Shown: one piece after another, positions 7,875 through 17,152 of the stretch | Layout: each line of letters starts with the position of its first letter | How positions within the stretch are numbered: the stretch's first letter is position 1 | Source of the DNA: Bacteroidota bacterium | GTDB lineage: Bacteria > Bacteroidota > Ignavibacteria > Ignavibacteriales > Melioribacteraceae | Reading direction: 5' to 3' | NCBI GenBank assembly: GCA_018829205.1 | Contig: JAHJUE010000023.1 | Span: 1 to 64,000, forward strand | Length of the DNA: 64,000 nt | Notes under the pieces: generated by a model | Told to the model about the DNA's origin: nothing | Database searches by the model: none | What the model saw: the letters and a program-made list of their open reading frames with translations, nothing else | Program-made: the position numbers and the translations under genes

Positions 7875-10445
7875 ATGAAAAAATACTTAATTCTTGCCAT
7901 TTTCGTACTTTTCTTTCTGCAGCTTAATGCTCAGATCAAAATTAAAGAACTTCCGCCTTATGACCTGAAAATGATTGATTCTTCTTTTACCGAGGCAAGC
8001 TCTACCCGTAATTTAATTACATTGCGAAACGATTGGAAAATTTTCAGCCCCGATTCACCGGAAAATAAAACCGATATTTCAATACCTTCCGCATTTGAAG
8101 GCGCTGAAAATATGATTTATGAACGTGAAATCAACTTTACGGACGAACAAATTATAAATAATGTGCTCGAATTGGTCTTTTTGGGAATTAACTATTCGGG
8201 TGAAATCCTTATAAACAACAAGTTAATTTACAAGCATTCTGGCGGTGAACTTCCTTTTAGTATTGAGCTGCCTAAAGATATTCTAAAATTCGGTTCTCCG
8301 AACAAACTTACTATTAATCTGCATTTTAATCTTAATTCGAGAAATACAATTCCTTTCAAATCAGGATTTTTAGCTCCTGAAAATTACGGCGGGATTACAA
8401 GAGATATTTATATAAGACTTATTCCCCTTACAAATATTAAAAAAGTTGATGTATTAAAAACCAATCTTAATAACTTGCCAAAAACTGATATCGAATTCAC
8501 ATGTTCATTTGAGAAATCAAAGAATTTTAAAAAAACTAGCACAGATTCTGATAATTATTCGGTTTCCGCAGTATTGGTTGACAAAAACAATAAACTAATA
8601 TCCTCAAATAAAAATTTAGTAATTAATTTCAACAAAAATCAGCGAGCTAATTTAAATTTTAATTTATCGTTAAACGATACAAAATTATGGTCCCCTATTT
8701 CACCGGATTTTTATAAAATTTATATAAAATTATATAACAATGAAATTCTTATAGATGAAACAATGAAAACATTTTCACTTTATGAGTTTTCAAATTCAGG
8801 CGAAGGAATTTTATTAAATAATCAGCCTTTCAGCATAAGAGGCACAACTTATTTAGGATCTTATAACAGAACCGGAAATTTGGTTTCATATCAGCAAATA
8901 GAAAAAGATTTAACAAAAATAAAAGAAACCGGATTTAATACTGTCCGTTTTTCTAAAATAATTCCTCATCCTTATTCTCTTTTTCTCTGTCAAAAATTAG
9001 GACTTCTTGCATTTATTGAACTTCCGTCAAATTCTATTCCCGAAAGTTTTATTGAAGGTGATAATTTTACAACTCGTGCCGAAAGTTTTTTAAGAGTAAT
9101 GCTGAATGATTATTCCAAATATTCCGCGGTTGCGGCAATAGGTTTAGGCTCTTCGCATATATCTTCTTCTGAAGTACAAATAAATATGCTTAAAAAGCTT
9201 TCATCATTTATAAAAAATAATTACCACTATTTTACATATGCTTCTTTTTTAGGATATCCCAAAACTGAAATTGAAGATTTAGATTTATACGGAATTGAAA
9301 TTTATTCTAAGTCTGCCGAATCCTTAAGAGAAGGGTTAGCAGGATCAATTAACTCCTTAGGTAAAAGCAAAATCTTTTTTAGCGAAATTACTTATCCTTA
9401 TTTTAAAGGAAGCAAAAACGGTTACGATACGCCGAACTCAATTGAAGCGCAGGCAAAATTTCTTAATGATTTAATAGGATTTTCGAAATCATTAGAAATT
9501 AGCGGGTATTTTATCAATTCTCTTTTTGATTATAAAGGCGCATACTCTTCTTTTTACTCCGGTTACAATAATAACAACATTTATAAAATTGGAATATTGG
9601 GAAAAGATAAAGACGAAAATAATATTGCTTATAAAACTTTAAAATATAATCTGGGTGAAGGAGAAAGAGTTACCATACCTATTGGCACTAAAGAAAACGA
9701 CTCACCTTTATTATTTATTCTATTTGCTTTGGGTCTTGCTGTTCTTATGGGCATTATAATGAACTCGAAAAGAAAATTCAGGGAAGATTCCAGCAGAGCA
9801 TTAATGCGTCCGTATAATTTTTATGCCGATATAAGAGATCACCGGGTACTTTCAGGTTTTCATACTTTTTTTCTAATGTTTGTTCTTGCCGGTTCGCACG
9901 CTCTTCTTCAGGTTAATATTTTATATTATCTAAGAACAAACATTCTTTTGGAAAAATTAATTTTATCTGCCGGCAGTTCAATGATTGCAAGTTTGGTTAA
10001 TTACCTTGCCTGGAATCCTACAGAAGCATTTATATATTTATTTATTTTTTCTCTTCTGCTTTTTGTTTTGATAAGTCTTTTAGTAAAAACTGCATCATTG
10101 TTTCTTAAAACCAGGGTAATGTTTTCGAGTATTTATTTTGTCGTTGTTTGGGCATTTCTTCCCTTCGCACTTTTACTGCCTGTTGAATTAATTTTATATA
10201 AAGTCCTGCAAAACGGAATTTTTAATTATTACATATACGGATTTCTTCTTGTATTCAGTTTATGGATATTTCAAAGACTTCTTAAAGGAGTGTTTGTAAT
10301 ATTTGACGTTCCTGCATATAAAGTATATTTGTTTACATTTATGATTGTTGTTCTAGTTTTAGGAACAAAATTAATTTATTTCCAACTCAGCGAATCAACA
10401 ATTGATTACATCATTACCTCAATTAAACAATTTCAATTGATGTAA
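7875..10445 (+). CDS. Membrane-anchored glycoside hydrolase family 2-like protein, probably inactive
   Basis: An 856-residue protein with a signal peptide (about 1-20, ending LNAQ). A long extracytoplasmic part (about 21-610) follows, then roughly six hydrophobic segments (612-632, 660-680, 694-712, 719-741, 749-774, 787-840). The ectodomain follows the family 2 order: a jelly-roll sugar-binding region (about 50-185), an immunoglobulin-like region (about 190-300) and a TIM-barrel-like region starting at GILLNNQPFSIRG (311-323). By eye, the barrel's LGNE acid/base motif is replaced by LGSSH (424-428), while FFSE (501-504) may keep the nucleophile position. The C-terminal membrane part has a Yip1-like feel, but I cannot confirm that. 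It is encoded ten bases before smc. I infer carbohydrate binding or sensing rather than hydrolysis. Confidence 0.6.
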   Translation: MKKYLILAIFVLFFLQLNAQIKIKELPPYDLKMIDSSFTEASSTRNLITLRNDWKIFSPDSPENKTDISIPSAFEGAENMIYEREINFTDEQIINNVLELVFLGINYSGEILINNKLIYKHSGGELPFSIELPKDILKFGSPNKLTINLHFNLNSRNTIPFKSGFLAPENYGGITRDIYIRLIPLTNIKKVDVLKTNLNNLPKTDIEFTCSFEKSKNFKKTSTDSDNYSVSAVLVDKNNKLISSNKNLVINFNKNQRANLNFNLSLNDTKLWSPISPDFYKIYIKLYNNEILIDETMKTFSLYEFSNSGEGILLNNQPFSIRGTTYLGSYNRTGNLVSYQQIEKDLTKIKETGFNTVRFSKIIPHPYSLFLCQKLGLLAFIELPSNSIPESFIEGDNFTTRAESFLRVMLNDYSKYSAVAAIGLGSSHISSSEVQINMLKKLSSFIKNNYHYFTYASFLGYPKTEIEDLDLYGIEIYSKSAESLREGLAGSINSLGKSKIFFSEITYPYFKGSKNGYDTPNSIEAQAKFLNDLIGFSKSLEISGYFINSLFDYKGAYSSFYSGYNNNNIYKIGILGKDKDENNIAYKTLKYNLGEGERVTIPIGTKENDSPLLFILFALGLAVLMGIIMNSKRKFREDSSRALMRPYNFYADIRDHRVLSGFHTFFLMFVLAGSHALLQVNILYYLRTNILLEKLILSAGSSMIASLVNYLAWNPTEAFIYLFIFSLLLFVLISLLVKTASLFLKTRVMFSSIYFVVVWAFLPFALLLPVELILYKVLQNGIFNYYIYGFLLVFSLWIFQRLLKGVFVIFDVPAYKVYLFTFMIVVLVLGTKLIYFQLSESTIDYIITSIKQFQLM

Positions 10446-10454
10446 GGAGAATTT

Positions 10455-13400
10455 TTGCATTTATCAAAATTAGAAATATTCGGCTTCAAGTCGTTTGCAA
10501 ATAAAACCGGGTTGTCATTCTCGAGAGGTATTACAGGCATTGTGGGACCAAACGGATGCGGTAAAACAAATATTGTTGATGCTATCCGCTGGTGTCTTGG
10601 CGAACAGAAAAGCTCTACCTTAAGAAGCGATAAAATGGAGAACGTCATTTTCAACGGGACTAGAAATAAAAAACCGATGGGAATGGCGGAAGTATCAATT
10701 ACGTTTTTAAATGACGACGGCAAACTTCCTTCAGAATATTCTGAAATAACAATTACAAGAAGAATTTTCCGATCCGGCGAAAGCGAATATTTGTTAAACA
10801 AAAATATTTGCCGGCTTAAGGATATAACAAATCTTTTTATGGATACCGGTATGGGCACCAACGCATACTCGGTAATCGAGCTTAAAATGATTGAAACAAT
10901 TTTAAGCAGTAAAGCCGAAGAAAGAAGAAGAATGTTCGAAGAAGCCGCTGGTGTTAATAAATATAAACTCCGCAGAAGACTTGCATTAAAAAAACTTGAC
11001 GAAGTTAAATTGGATTTAACGCGTGTTAACGATATTGTAAGCGAAGTTGAAAAAAATGTTCGATCGCTGGAAAGACAAGCAAAAAAGGCGGATAAATATA
11101 ATCAGGTTCAGTCCGTGCTTCGCGAAAAAGAATTGGATCTTGCCGAAAGAGAATATTCTCTTTACGTAATAAATAAAAATGAAGAAGAAGAAAAAATTAA
11201 GGATTATACTCAAAGAAAAGAACAAGTTGATATTGATATACGCATAATTGAAAATGAACTTATTGTTTACCGAAGTCAAATCAACCAGGTTGACGGCGAA
11301 CTGCGTCAAAAGAGAAATGAAATTTCCTTACATACTGAGAAACTACATACTGCGCAAAGAAATGTTTCAGTATCCGAAGAAAGGCTAAAATCTCTTGAGT
11401 CCAATCTTGAAAGATTTACAAAAGAACTGGAAGAACTGCATTTTCAAATTGAAGCTTCCGAAGACTCAATCTTCGACAATCAAAATAAACTTGATGAAAT
11501 TATTTCCGATATTCAAAAATCCGAATCAGGTATAACAACTAACGATGATACAATACAACAAAGAAGAAACGAAGTTGAAGAAAAAAGAAAATCGCTTAAG
11601 GAATTTAACGACGAAGCCTTAAAGATAGATAAAGAAATTTCATCAAAACAAAATCTTTTGGATAATGATCAGAAATCATTAACAAAAGCAGATGAAAATG
11701 TAAACAGGCTGAATCAGAGAATTCAGAAAATCACAAATGATATTGCCAAGACTGTTGGATACCTTGAAGAATTGTCAAATGAAAAAAATGACGCCGAATC
11801 TAGATTTGAAGAATCTGAGAATATTTACTCCGAGAAATTAAAAGAAAAAGAAAGACTGGAAAAACTTCTGTCGGAATTAAAAAATAAAGAACTTGATGAA
11901 AAAAGTATGCTGAACGCGCTTAAGGATAAAATTGATTTTCTGCAGACTTTAATTACAAACTTGGAAGGCGTATCGAAAGGTTCTAAAGTTTTAATTGAAA
12001 ACTCAGGCTGGACAGAAAAAGAAAAAACTCTTTTTGCAGATGTGGGAAATACAGACGAGAAATACCGTTTCGCACTTGAGGCGGCGCTTAAAACAGTGCT
12101 TAATAATTTGTTAATTGAAAATTTTGAAGAACTTCAAAATGCAACCGCTTATTTAAAAAATAATGACCTGGGTAAAGCTTCATTCTATTTATTAAACGGA
12201 TCGGACAACGGGAACAAATCTTTTCTCGAAAAACTAAACAGCTACAGCATAAAAAGAAAAGCGAAAAAAATTGAAAAAGAAGAATCATTTTTGGAATGGA
12301 CTTTTGCTCTTGTAAAAACAGAAGATAAATGGGAGCCATACTTTAGAAAAGTACTTTCAAATACCGCGGTTGTTAAATCTCTTGAAGCGGCAATCGAACT
12401 AAGTCATAAATATCCCGGTTACAATTTTACAACACTCGAAGGCGATATTGTTCAAAGCAGCGGAATTGTTGAAGCTGGCTCTTCCCCTAAACTTGATGAA
12501 ACCTTGTTCGGAAGAAAACAACTACTTGAAAATCTTAAAAATGATTTTCCCAAGTTTCATGCAAATCTTGAAAAAATAAAAGAAGAAATTTCTTCAACTG
12601 AAGAGCAAATTTCTTCAATCGACTTAAAAACAATATCAGAACAGGGCAAATTAATTCTAAATGATATTACAAACCTGGAAAAACAAATATCCCAATTTGA
12701 GTTTGAAAAGAAAAAAGCTTCAGAGGAAATTGATAAAGCCCAGCAGCAAATTCAGGAATACGCAAAAGAGTCGAACAATCTTAGGGACGAAATAAATAAT
12801 TTTATGTCCCACATTGACAAATTAAAAGAACAAAAGCATAACTTCGATTACAAAATTGTTGATTATGAAGTTGAGCTTAAAAATTTTGAAACGGAATTTA
12901 ATAATCTTGTTGAAACTCACAATCAGAAAAAACTTGAACTTGAAAGACTGCGCGGGCAGCTTCAGAATACAAAAAATATAATTCACCGCGCGGAGGAAAA
13001 TAAATCGAATATTCTTTCAACAATTGAAAAACGCCAAAACGATATTACCGAAACCTCTTCTGAAATAGAATTAATAAAAGAAAGTACTGAAGATACAAGA
13101 CTTGAACTTGACGAGTTGAATTATGAAAAACAAAAACTTGTAGAGCAGGAAAACCAAATTGACGCCAAATTAAAGGCAATAAAAGAAGAAGCCGCAAAAT
13201 TTGAAACTGAGCTTAGTAAATTCAGAAGTGAACGGCAGGAAGTATCCGACTTTATACACGGAGCCGATGTTAAACTAAACGAAATTAAATTCAGATTAGA
13301 AAATTTAATCGAACATATAAAAGAAGAATATTCTACAGATCTTGAGTTTAAAGAATTTGAAGACAAAGATTCATTTGATTTTAAAGAACGGCGTAATGAA

Positions 13401-14045
13401 GTTCACGGTTTAAAAGAACAGATCAAAAATCTTGGCCCAATTAATCTTCTAGCTTATTCCGAATACGAAGAAGAACGCGAAAGAATGGAATTCCTGCAGG
13501 GTCAAAGAAACGATTTAACTAATTCGGAAAAAGATTTAATAAGAACAATTAATGAAATTAATGAAACCGCGCAAAAATTATTCTCGGAAACATTTCAGGA
13601 AATTAAAGCAAACTTCCAGAAAATTTTCAGAACATTGTTTGATCCCGGTGATGAAGCCGATTTAATTATTGAAGAAGGTATTGATCCGCTTGAAGCTAAA
13701 ATTGAAATTATAGCTAAGCCAAAAGGCAAACGCCCAACTTCTATTGAACTTCTTTCAGGGGGAGAAAAAACCTTAACAGCAACGGCATTGCTTTTTGCAA
13801 TTTATCTTGTTAAACCAAGCCCGTTTTGTATCCTTGATGAAGTTGACGCGCCTTTGGATGATGCAAACGTTGACAGGTTTACTAAATTAATTAAAGAATT
13901 CAGTGTACAGACACAGTTTATTATTGTTACACATAATAAACGTACAATGGAATCATCGCAAAATATGTACGGCGTAACAATGCAGGAAGAAGGAATTTCA
14001 AAACTTGCAGGTGTTCATTTTGACGAAGAAGTATCACAAAATTAA
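10455..14045 (+). CDS. smc: Chromosome segregation ATPase SMC
   Basis: A 1196-residue structural-maintenance-of-chromosomes protein that condenses and segregates the nucleoid. It has an N-terminal ATPase half with Walker A GPNGCGKTN (31-39), a long coiled coil, a hinge around residues 500-670, a second coiled coil, and a C-terminal half with signature LSGGEKTL and Walker B FCILDEVDAPLDD. Length is normal for bacterial SMC. The start is TTG at 10455, six bases after AAGGAGA; the resulting N-terminus HLSKLEIFGFKSF is the one expected for the family. ScpA and ScpB are not in the window. Confidence 0.97.
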   Translation: MHLSKLEIFGFKSFANKTGLSFSRGITGIVGPNGCGKTNIVDAIRWCLGEQKSSTLRSDKMENVIFNGTRNKKPMGMAEVSITFLNDDGKLPSEYSEITITRRIFRSGESEYLLNKNICRLKDITNLFMDTGMGTNAYSVIELKMIETILSSKAEERRRMFEEAAGVNKYKLRRRLALKKLDEVKLDLTRVNDIVSEVEKNVRSLERQAKKADKYNQVQSVLREKELDLAEREYSLYVINKNEEEEKIKDYTQRKEQVDIDIRIIENELIVYRSQINQVDGELRQKRNEISLHTEKLHTAQRNVSVSEERLKSLESNLERFTKELEELHFQIEASEDSIFDNQNKLDEIISDIQKSESGITTNDDTIQQRRNEVEEKRKSLKEFNDEALKIDKEISSKQNLLDNDQKSLTKADENVNRLNQRIQKITNDIAKTVGYLEELSNEKNDAESRFEESENIYSEKLKEKERLEKLLSELKNKELDEKSMLNALKDKIDFLQTLITNLEGVSKGSKVLIENSGWTEKEKTLFADVGNTDEKYRFALEAALKTVLNNLLIENFEELQNATAYLKNNDLGKASFYLLNGSDNGNKSFLEKLNSYSIKRKAKKIEKEESFLEWTFALVKTEDKWEPYFRKVLSNTAVVKSLEAAIELSHKYPGYNFTTLEGDIVQSSGIVEAGSSPKLDETLFGRKQLLENLKNDFPKFHANLEKIKEEISSTEEQISSIDLKTISEQGKLILNDITNLEKQISQFEFEKKKASEEIDKAQQQIQEYAKESNNLRDEINNFMSHIDKLKEQKHNFDYKIVDYEVELKNFETEFNNLVETHNQKKLELERLRGQLQNTKNIIHRAEENKSNILSTIEKRQNDITETSSEIELIKESTEDTRLELDELNYEKQKLVEQENQIDAKLKAIKEEAAKFETELSKFRSERQEVSDFIHGADVKLNEIKFRLENLIEHIKEEYSTDLEFKEFEDKDSFDFKERRNEVHGLKEQIKNLGPINLLAYSEYEEERERMEFLQGQRNDLTNSEKDLIRTINEINETAQKLFSETFQEIKANFQKIFRTLFDPGDEADLIIEEGIDPLEAKIEIIAKPKGKRPTSIELLSGGEKTLTATALLFAIYLVKPSPFCILDEVDAPLDDANVDRFTKLIKEFSVQTQFIIVTHNKRTMESSQNMYGVTMQEEGISKLAGVHFDEEVSQN

Positions 14046-14047
14046 TT

Positions 14048-14779
14048 ATGAATTTTAACGAAGAAAAAATATTTAGAGTTTTTGTTGATTTCGACGGGAC
14101 AATTACTAAAACCGATGTCGGCGAAGCAATGTTCGTGAAATTCGGAGATGAGAAAAAAGCAAACGAAATAATTCAGCTCTGGATAAACAAAAAATTGTCT
14201 TCTGTACAAACATGGCATATGCTGTGCGATACTGTTAAAAATTTGGACTTAAGAGAATTTGACGAATTCATTGATTCAATTGAGATTGACCAGTCATTTA
14301 AAAGATTTGTTGATTACTGTAATGCCGGAGATATTTATATTTCAATACTTAGCGACGGTCTCGATTATTATATAAATAGAATTTTGAAACGGGAAGGACT
14401 TGAAACTGTTTCAGCTTATACGAATGAATTAACTTTTGATTTGAACAATAACCTGATTCCTGTTTTTAAATACACCGATGAAGAATGTTTAAATTGTGCG
14501 AACTGCAAGCGCAATCATATTATTAATAACAGCAGCGATAATGATTATACAATTTATATCGGAGACGGCTGGTCGGATACCTGCCCGGCCCAATTTTGTG
14601 ATTTTATATTCGCTAAAAATTCACTGTTAAAATTTTGTGATACAAACAGAATTTCATACTTCCCTTTTAAAAATTTTGATGAAATAATTTTAAGAATCGA
14701 AGAAATGAAAAAAAAGAGAAGATTAAAAAAACGCCATCAGGCAGAATTAAAAAGACGGGAAGTTTATTTACAAGGATAA
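14048..14779 (+). CDS. HAD-superfamily phosphatase, MtnX-like
   Basis: A 243-residue haloacid dehalogenase-type phosphatase. Motif I is FVDFDGTIT (nucleophile Asp and general-acid Asp), motif II is LSDGLDYY and motif III is GDGWSD. The overall pattern fits the HAD-IB subgroup that includes MtnX (methionine salvage phosphatase) and phosphoserine phosphatase-like enzymes. The segment CLNCANC may bind a metal. The C-terminus is a very basic tail rich in KKKRRLKKRH. The gene starts two bases after smc and is followed after three bases by the methyltransferase-like gene. No other methionine salvage gene is near, so the substrate is open. Confidence 0.75.
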   Translation: MNFNEEKIFRVFVDFDGTITKTDVGEAMFVKFGDEKKANEIIQLWINKKLSSVQTWHMLCDTVKNLDLREFDEFIDSIEIDQSFKRFVDYCNAGDIYISILSDGLDYYINRILKREGLETVSAYTNELTFDLNNNLIPVFKYTDEECLNCANCKRNHIINNSSDNDYTIYIGDGWSDTCPAQFCDFIFAKNSLLKFCDTNRISYFPFKNFDEIILRIEEMKKKRRLKKRHQAELKRREVYLQG

Positions 14780-14782
14780 AAA

Positions 14783-15364
14783 ATGAAAAAATTTGCGACA
14801 AAGGTTTTTAAATACAGAAGTTATACTCCTATTCCATTCTTGATTGTAATGGTAATTTTTCAGCAGGCAACTCCGTTATCGCTTATTGCCGGTTTTATTG
14901 TTGCTTTATGCGGGGAACTAATTAGACTTTGGGGCGTTAGTATTGCAGGAAGCGAAACACGCACAACAGGACGAGTGGGCGGAACATATTTAATTGTCAC
15001 CGGACCGTTTGCTTATGTTAAAAATCCATTGTACTTGGGAAATATTCTTTTGTATATGGGAATAGGCATAATGTCATGGGCCCTGTTCCCTTATTTGCAA
15101 ATTGCCGCCTTTCTCTTCTTTTATTTTCAGTATTATATTATAATCGGTGAAGAAGAAGGATTTTTAAGAGAAAAGTTCGGCAAAGAATATGACGAATATT
15201 ATAAAGCTGTTCCAAAATTATTTCCAAGATTTACCCCTTTTAAAAATGAAGGAATTGAACAGCCTCCGTTTAAGTTGCACATGGGTCTGCGTTCGGAAAC
15301 GAGAACTTTACAGGCATTTTCTGCTGTCACAATAATTATCATAATACTTTATTTAATTGGATAG
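14783..15364 (+). CDS. Isoprenylcysteine carboxyl methyltransferase-like membrane protein
   Basis: A 193-residue integral membrane protein of the ICMT/PEMT-like methyltransferase family. It has two N-terminal hydrophobic segments (about 18-50), then the family core GRVGGTYLIVTGPFAYVKNP followed by LYLGN, the stretch that binds S-adenosylmethionine. The EEEGFLREKFGKEYDEY segment that normally follows the last core helices is present, and a final C-terminal hydrophobic helix closes the protein. Bacterial members methylate unknown, probably lipid-like substrates. It sits just upstream of lpxB with a three-base gap, which hints at an envelope role. Confidence 0.8.
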   Translation: MKKFATKVFKYRSYTPIPFLIVMVIFQQATPLSLIAGFIVALCGELIRLWGVSIAGSETRTTGRVGGTYLIVTGPFAYVKNPLYLGNILLYMGIGIMSWALFPYLQIAAFLFFYFQYYIIIGEEEGFLREKFGKEYDEYYKAVPKLFPRFTPFKNEGIEQPPFKLHMGLRSETRTLQAFSAVTIIIIILYLIG

Positions 15365-15366
15365 CA

Positions 15367-16512
15367 GTGAATAAAAATTTAATGATAATAGCGGGTGAAG
15401 CCTCCGGCGATCTGCACGGTGCTTCACTAATAAATGAATTAAAAAGTATTGATGCCGGAATTAATATTTTCGGAATCGGCGGCGATAAAATGATTTCTGC
15501 AGGAATGATCGCTCAGTTTCATATAAATGAAATGGCATTCCTGGGATTTGCCGAAGTGGTAAAACATATTCCGTTTATTAAAAAAGTGCAAAAATCATTA
15601 TTAGAAAAAGTTGCCGAAGAAAAAATAAAAACAGTTGTTCTTATTGATTATCCCGGGTTTAATTTAAGTATCGCAAAAAAATTAAAAAAAACCGGAGTTA
15701 AATTAATCTATTACATATCCCCTCAAATTTGGGCGTGGGGAAAAAAAAGAATTACAAAAATAAAATCGCTCATTGACAAAATGATTGTCGTCTTCCCTTT
15801 TGAGGAAGTGATGTATAATGAAGCGGGAGTAGACGTTTGTTATACCGGTCATCCGCTGCTTGAAAGAATTGCCGAGTATGATTTTTTATCTAAAGCAGAA
15901 CTAATTGATAAATTTAAACTTGATCCCGATAAAGAATTATTGCTGCTTATGCCCGGAAGCAGAAAACAGGAAATTGAAAAAATTTTTCCCGATTGCATAA
16001 AAGCAGCTTCATTAATTTGCGGGAAATTTAATATGCAGACTGTTATTGCCTGTTCCGAAAATATTGAAGAGAACATTTTTGACGAATTTACCGGTGTTTA
16101 TAAATTCACGATTGCAAAAGGCTACACTTATGATTTCTTAAAACATTCTAAATTCGGAATTATTAAATCAGGTACATCTACTTTGGAAACAGCATTATTC
16201 CAGCTTCCTTTTATTGTTGTGTATTCTACAAGTACTATTACTTATTGGATTGGACGAATGCTGATTAAGCTTAAAAATATTGCCCTTGTTAATATTGTAG
16301 CTCAAGAAAATATAATTGATGAATTAATTCAAAAAGATGTTAATCCTCAAAATATTTATAACCATGCTGAACGAATTTTAAACAACGAGAAAATTTATTC
16401 TGACATGAAAATTAAATTAGGGGAAATAAAAAACAAACTGGGCGAACCGGGCGCATCTAAAAAAACCGCCCAAATTGTAATTGATTTTTTGAATGACACT
16501 AAAAGAGATTAA
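15367..16512 (+). CDS. lpxB: Lipid-A-disaccharide synthase
   Basis: A 381-residue GT19 glycosyltransferase that joins UDP-2,3-diacylglucosamine and lipid X into the lipid A disaccharide at the inner membrane. The N-terminal IIAGEASGDLHGA is diagnostic, as are YYISPQIWAWG and the donor-binding PGSRKQEI. The start is GTG at 15367, two bases after the previous stop; an ATG five codons downstream would also keep the domain but has no ribosome site. The next gene overlaps its 3' end by 20 bases. The cluster lpxB, acyltransferase, lpxK points to one lipid A operon. Confidence 0.95.
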   Translation: MNKNLMIIAGEASGDLHGASLINELKSIDAGINIFGIGGDKMISAGMIAQFHINEMAFLGFAEVVKHIPFIKKVQKSLLEKVAEEKIKTVVLIDYPGFNLSIAKKLKKTGVKLIYYISPQIWAWGKKRITKIKSLIDKMIVVFPFEEVMYNEAGVDVCYTGHPLLERIAEYDFLSKAELIDKFKLDPDKELLLLMPGSRKQEIEKIFPDCIKAASLICGKFNMQTVIACSENIEENIFDEFTGVYKFTIAKGYTYDFLKHSKFGIIKSGTSTLETALFQLPFIVVYSTSTITYWIGRMLIKLKNIALVNIVAQENIIDELIQKDVNPQNIYNHAERILNNEKIYSDMKIKLGEIKNKLGEPGASKKTAQIVIDFLNDTKRD

Positions 16513-17152
16513 AAAAATTGTTTTAAGAAATTTCGGCAACATGTTTTTGTTCTTTGCCGTTGATGTTCTTTGTAAATCATTACGCGTTAAAATTGTAAAC
16601 AGCGAGGCGGTCCAAAAATTAATTGCTGAAAAGAAAAATTTTGTCGTTGCTTTCTGGCATGGATCAATGCTGCTTGGATGGTTTCTTCATAGGAATAAAA
16701 ATTTTGCCGCGCTTGTAAGCAAAAGTAAGGACGGGGATTTGCTTTCGAACGTACTTCTAAAGTGGAATTTTAATGTAGCGCGGGGATCCAGTCATATTGG
16801 CGGCAAAGAAGCGCTGGATATTTTATTAAAACAAGCAGCCGAAGGTTATTCAATTGCGATAACTCCGGACGGTCCGACCGGCCCAATTTATAAAATGAAA
16901 GCCGGCGCGGTTATTACGGCTAAAAAATCGGGTATCCCAATTATTTTATTGGGAATTGCCCACAGCAAAAAGAAAAAATTAAAAAGCTGGGACGGATTTG
17001 AAATCCCGGGATTTTTAAGCCGCTCGGTGGCGGTTTACTCCGAGCCCGTTTATATAAATGCCGAATTAAGTTATGATGAAACATCATTAAAAATTGAAGA
17101 GTGCGAATTGTTATTAAATAATTTACAAAAGAAAGCAGAAGATTTGTGTTGA
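16493..17152 (+). CDS. DUF374 lysophospholipid acyltransferase-like protein
   Basis: A 219-residue acyltransferase-like protein. Instead of the classical HX4D box it has FWHGSMLLGW, then the segment ITPDGPTGP that marks the DUF374 (PF04028) family. These proteins are thought to acylate lipid A precursors or related lipids. There is one N-terminal hydrophobic segment (about 8-28) but no export signal, consistent with the cytoplasmic face of the inner membrane. It overlaps lpxB by 20 bases upstream and lpxK downstream, so it is almost certainly translationally coupled and part of lipid A synthesis. The acyl donor and position are not known. Confidence 0.85.
   Translation: MTLKEIKKIVLRNFGNMFLFFAVDVLCKSLRVKIVNSEAVQKLIAEKKNFVVAFWHGSMLLGWFLHRNKNFAALVSKSKDGDLLSNVLLKWNFNVARGSSHIGGKEALDILLKQAAEGYSIAITPDGPTGPIYKMKAGAVITAKKSGIPIILLGIAHSKKKKLKSWDGFEIPGFLSRSVAVYSEPVYINAELSYDETSLKIEECELLLNNLQKKAEDLC

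Noticed and set aside
15849-16076. Open frames antisense to large genes, such as this one in lpxB and others in smc, ppdK, ligA and ftsK
   Set aside because: They lack ribosome sites and recognisable domains, have low-complexity composition and lie opposite well-supported conserved genes.
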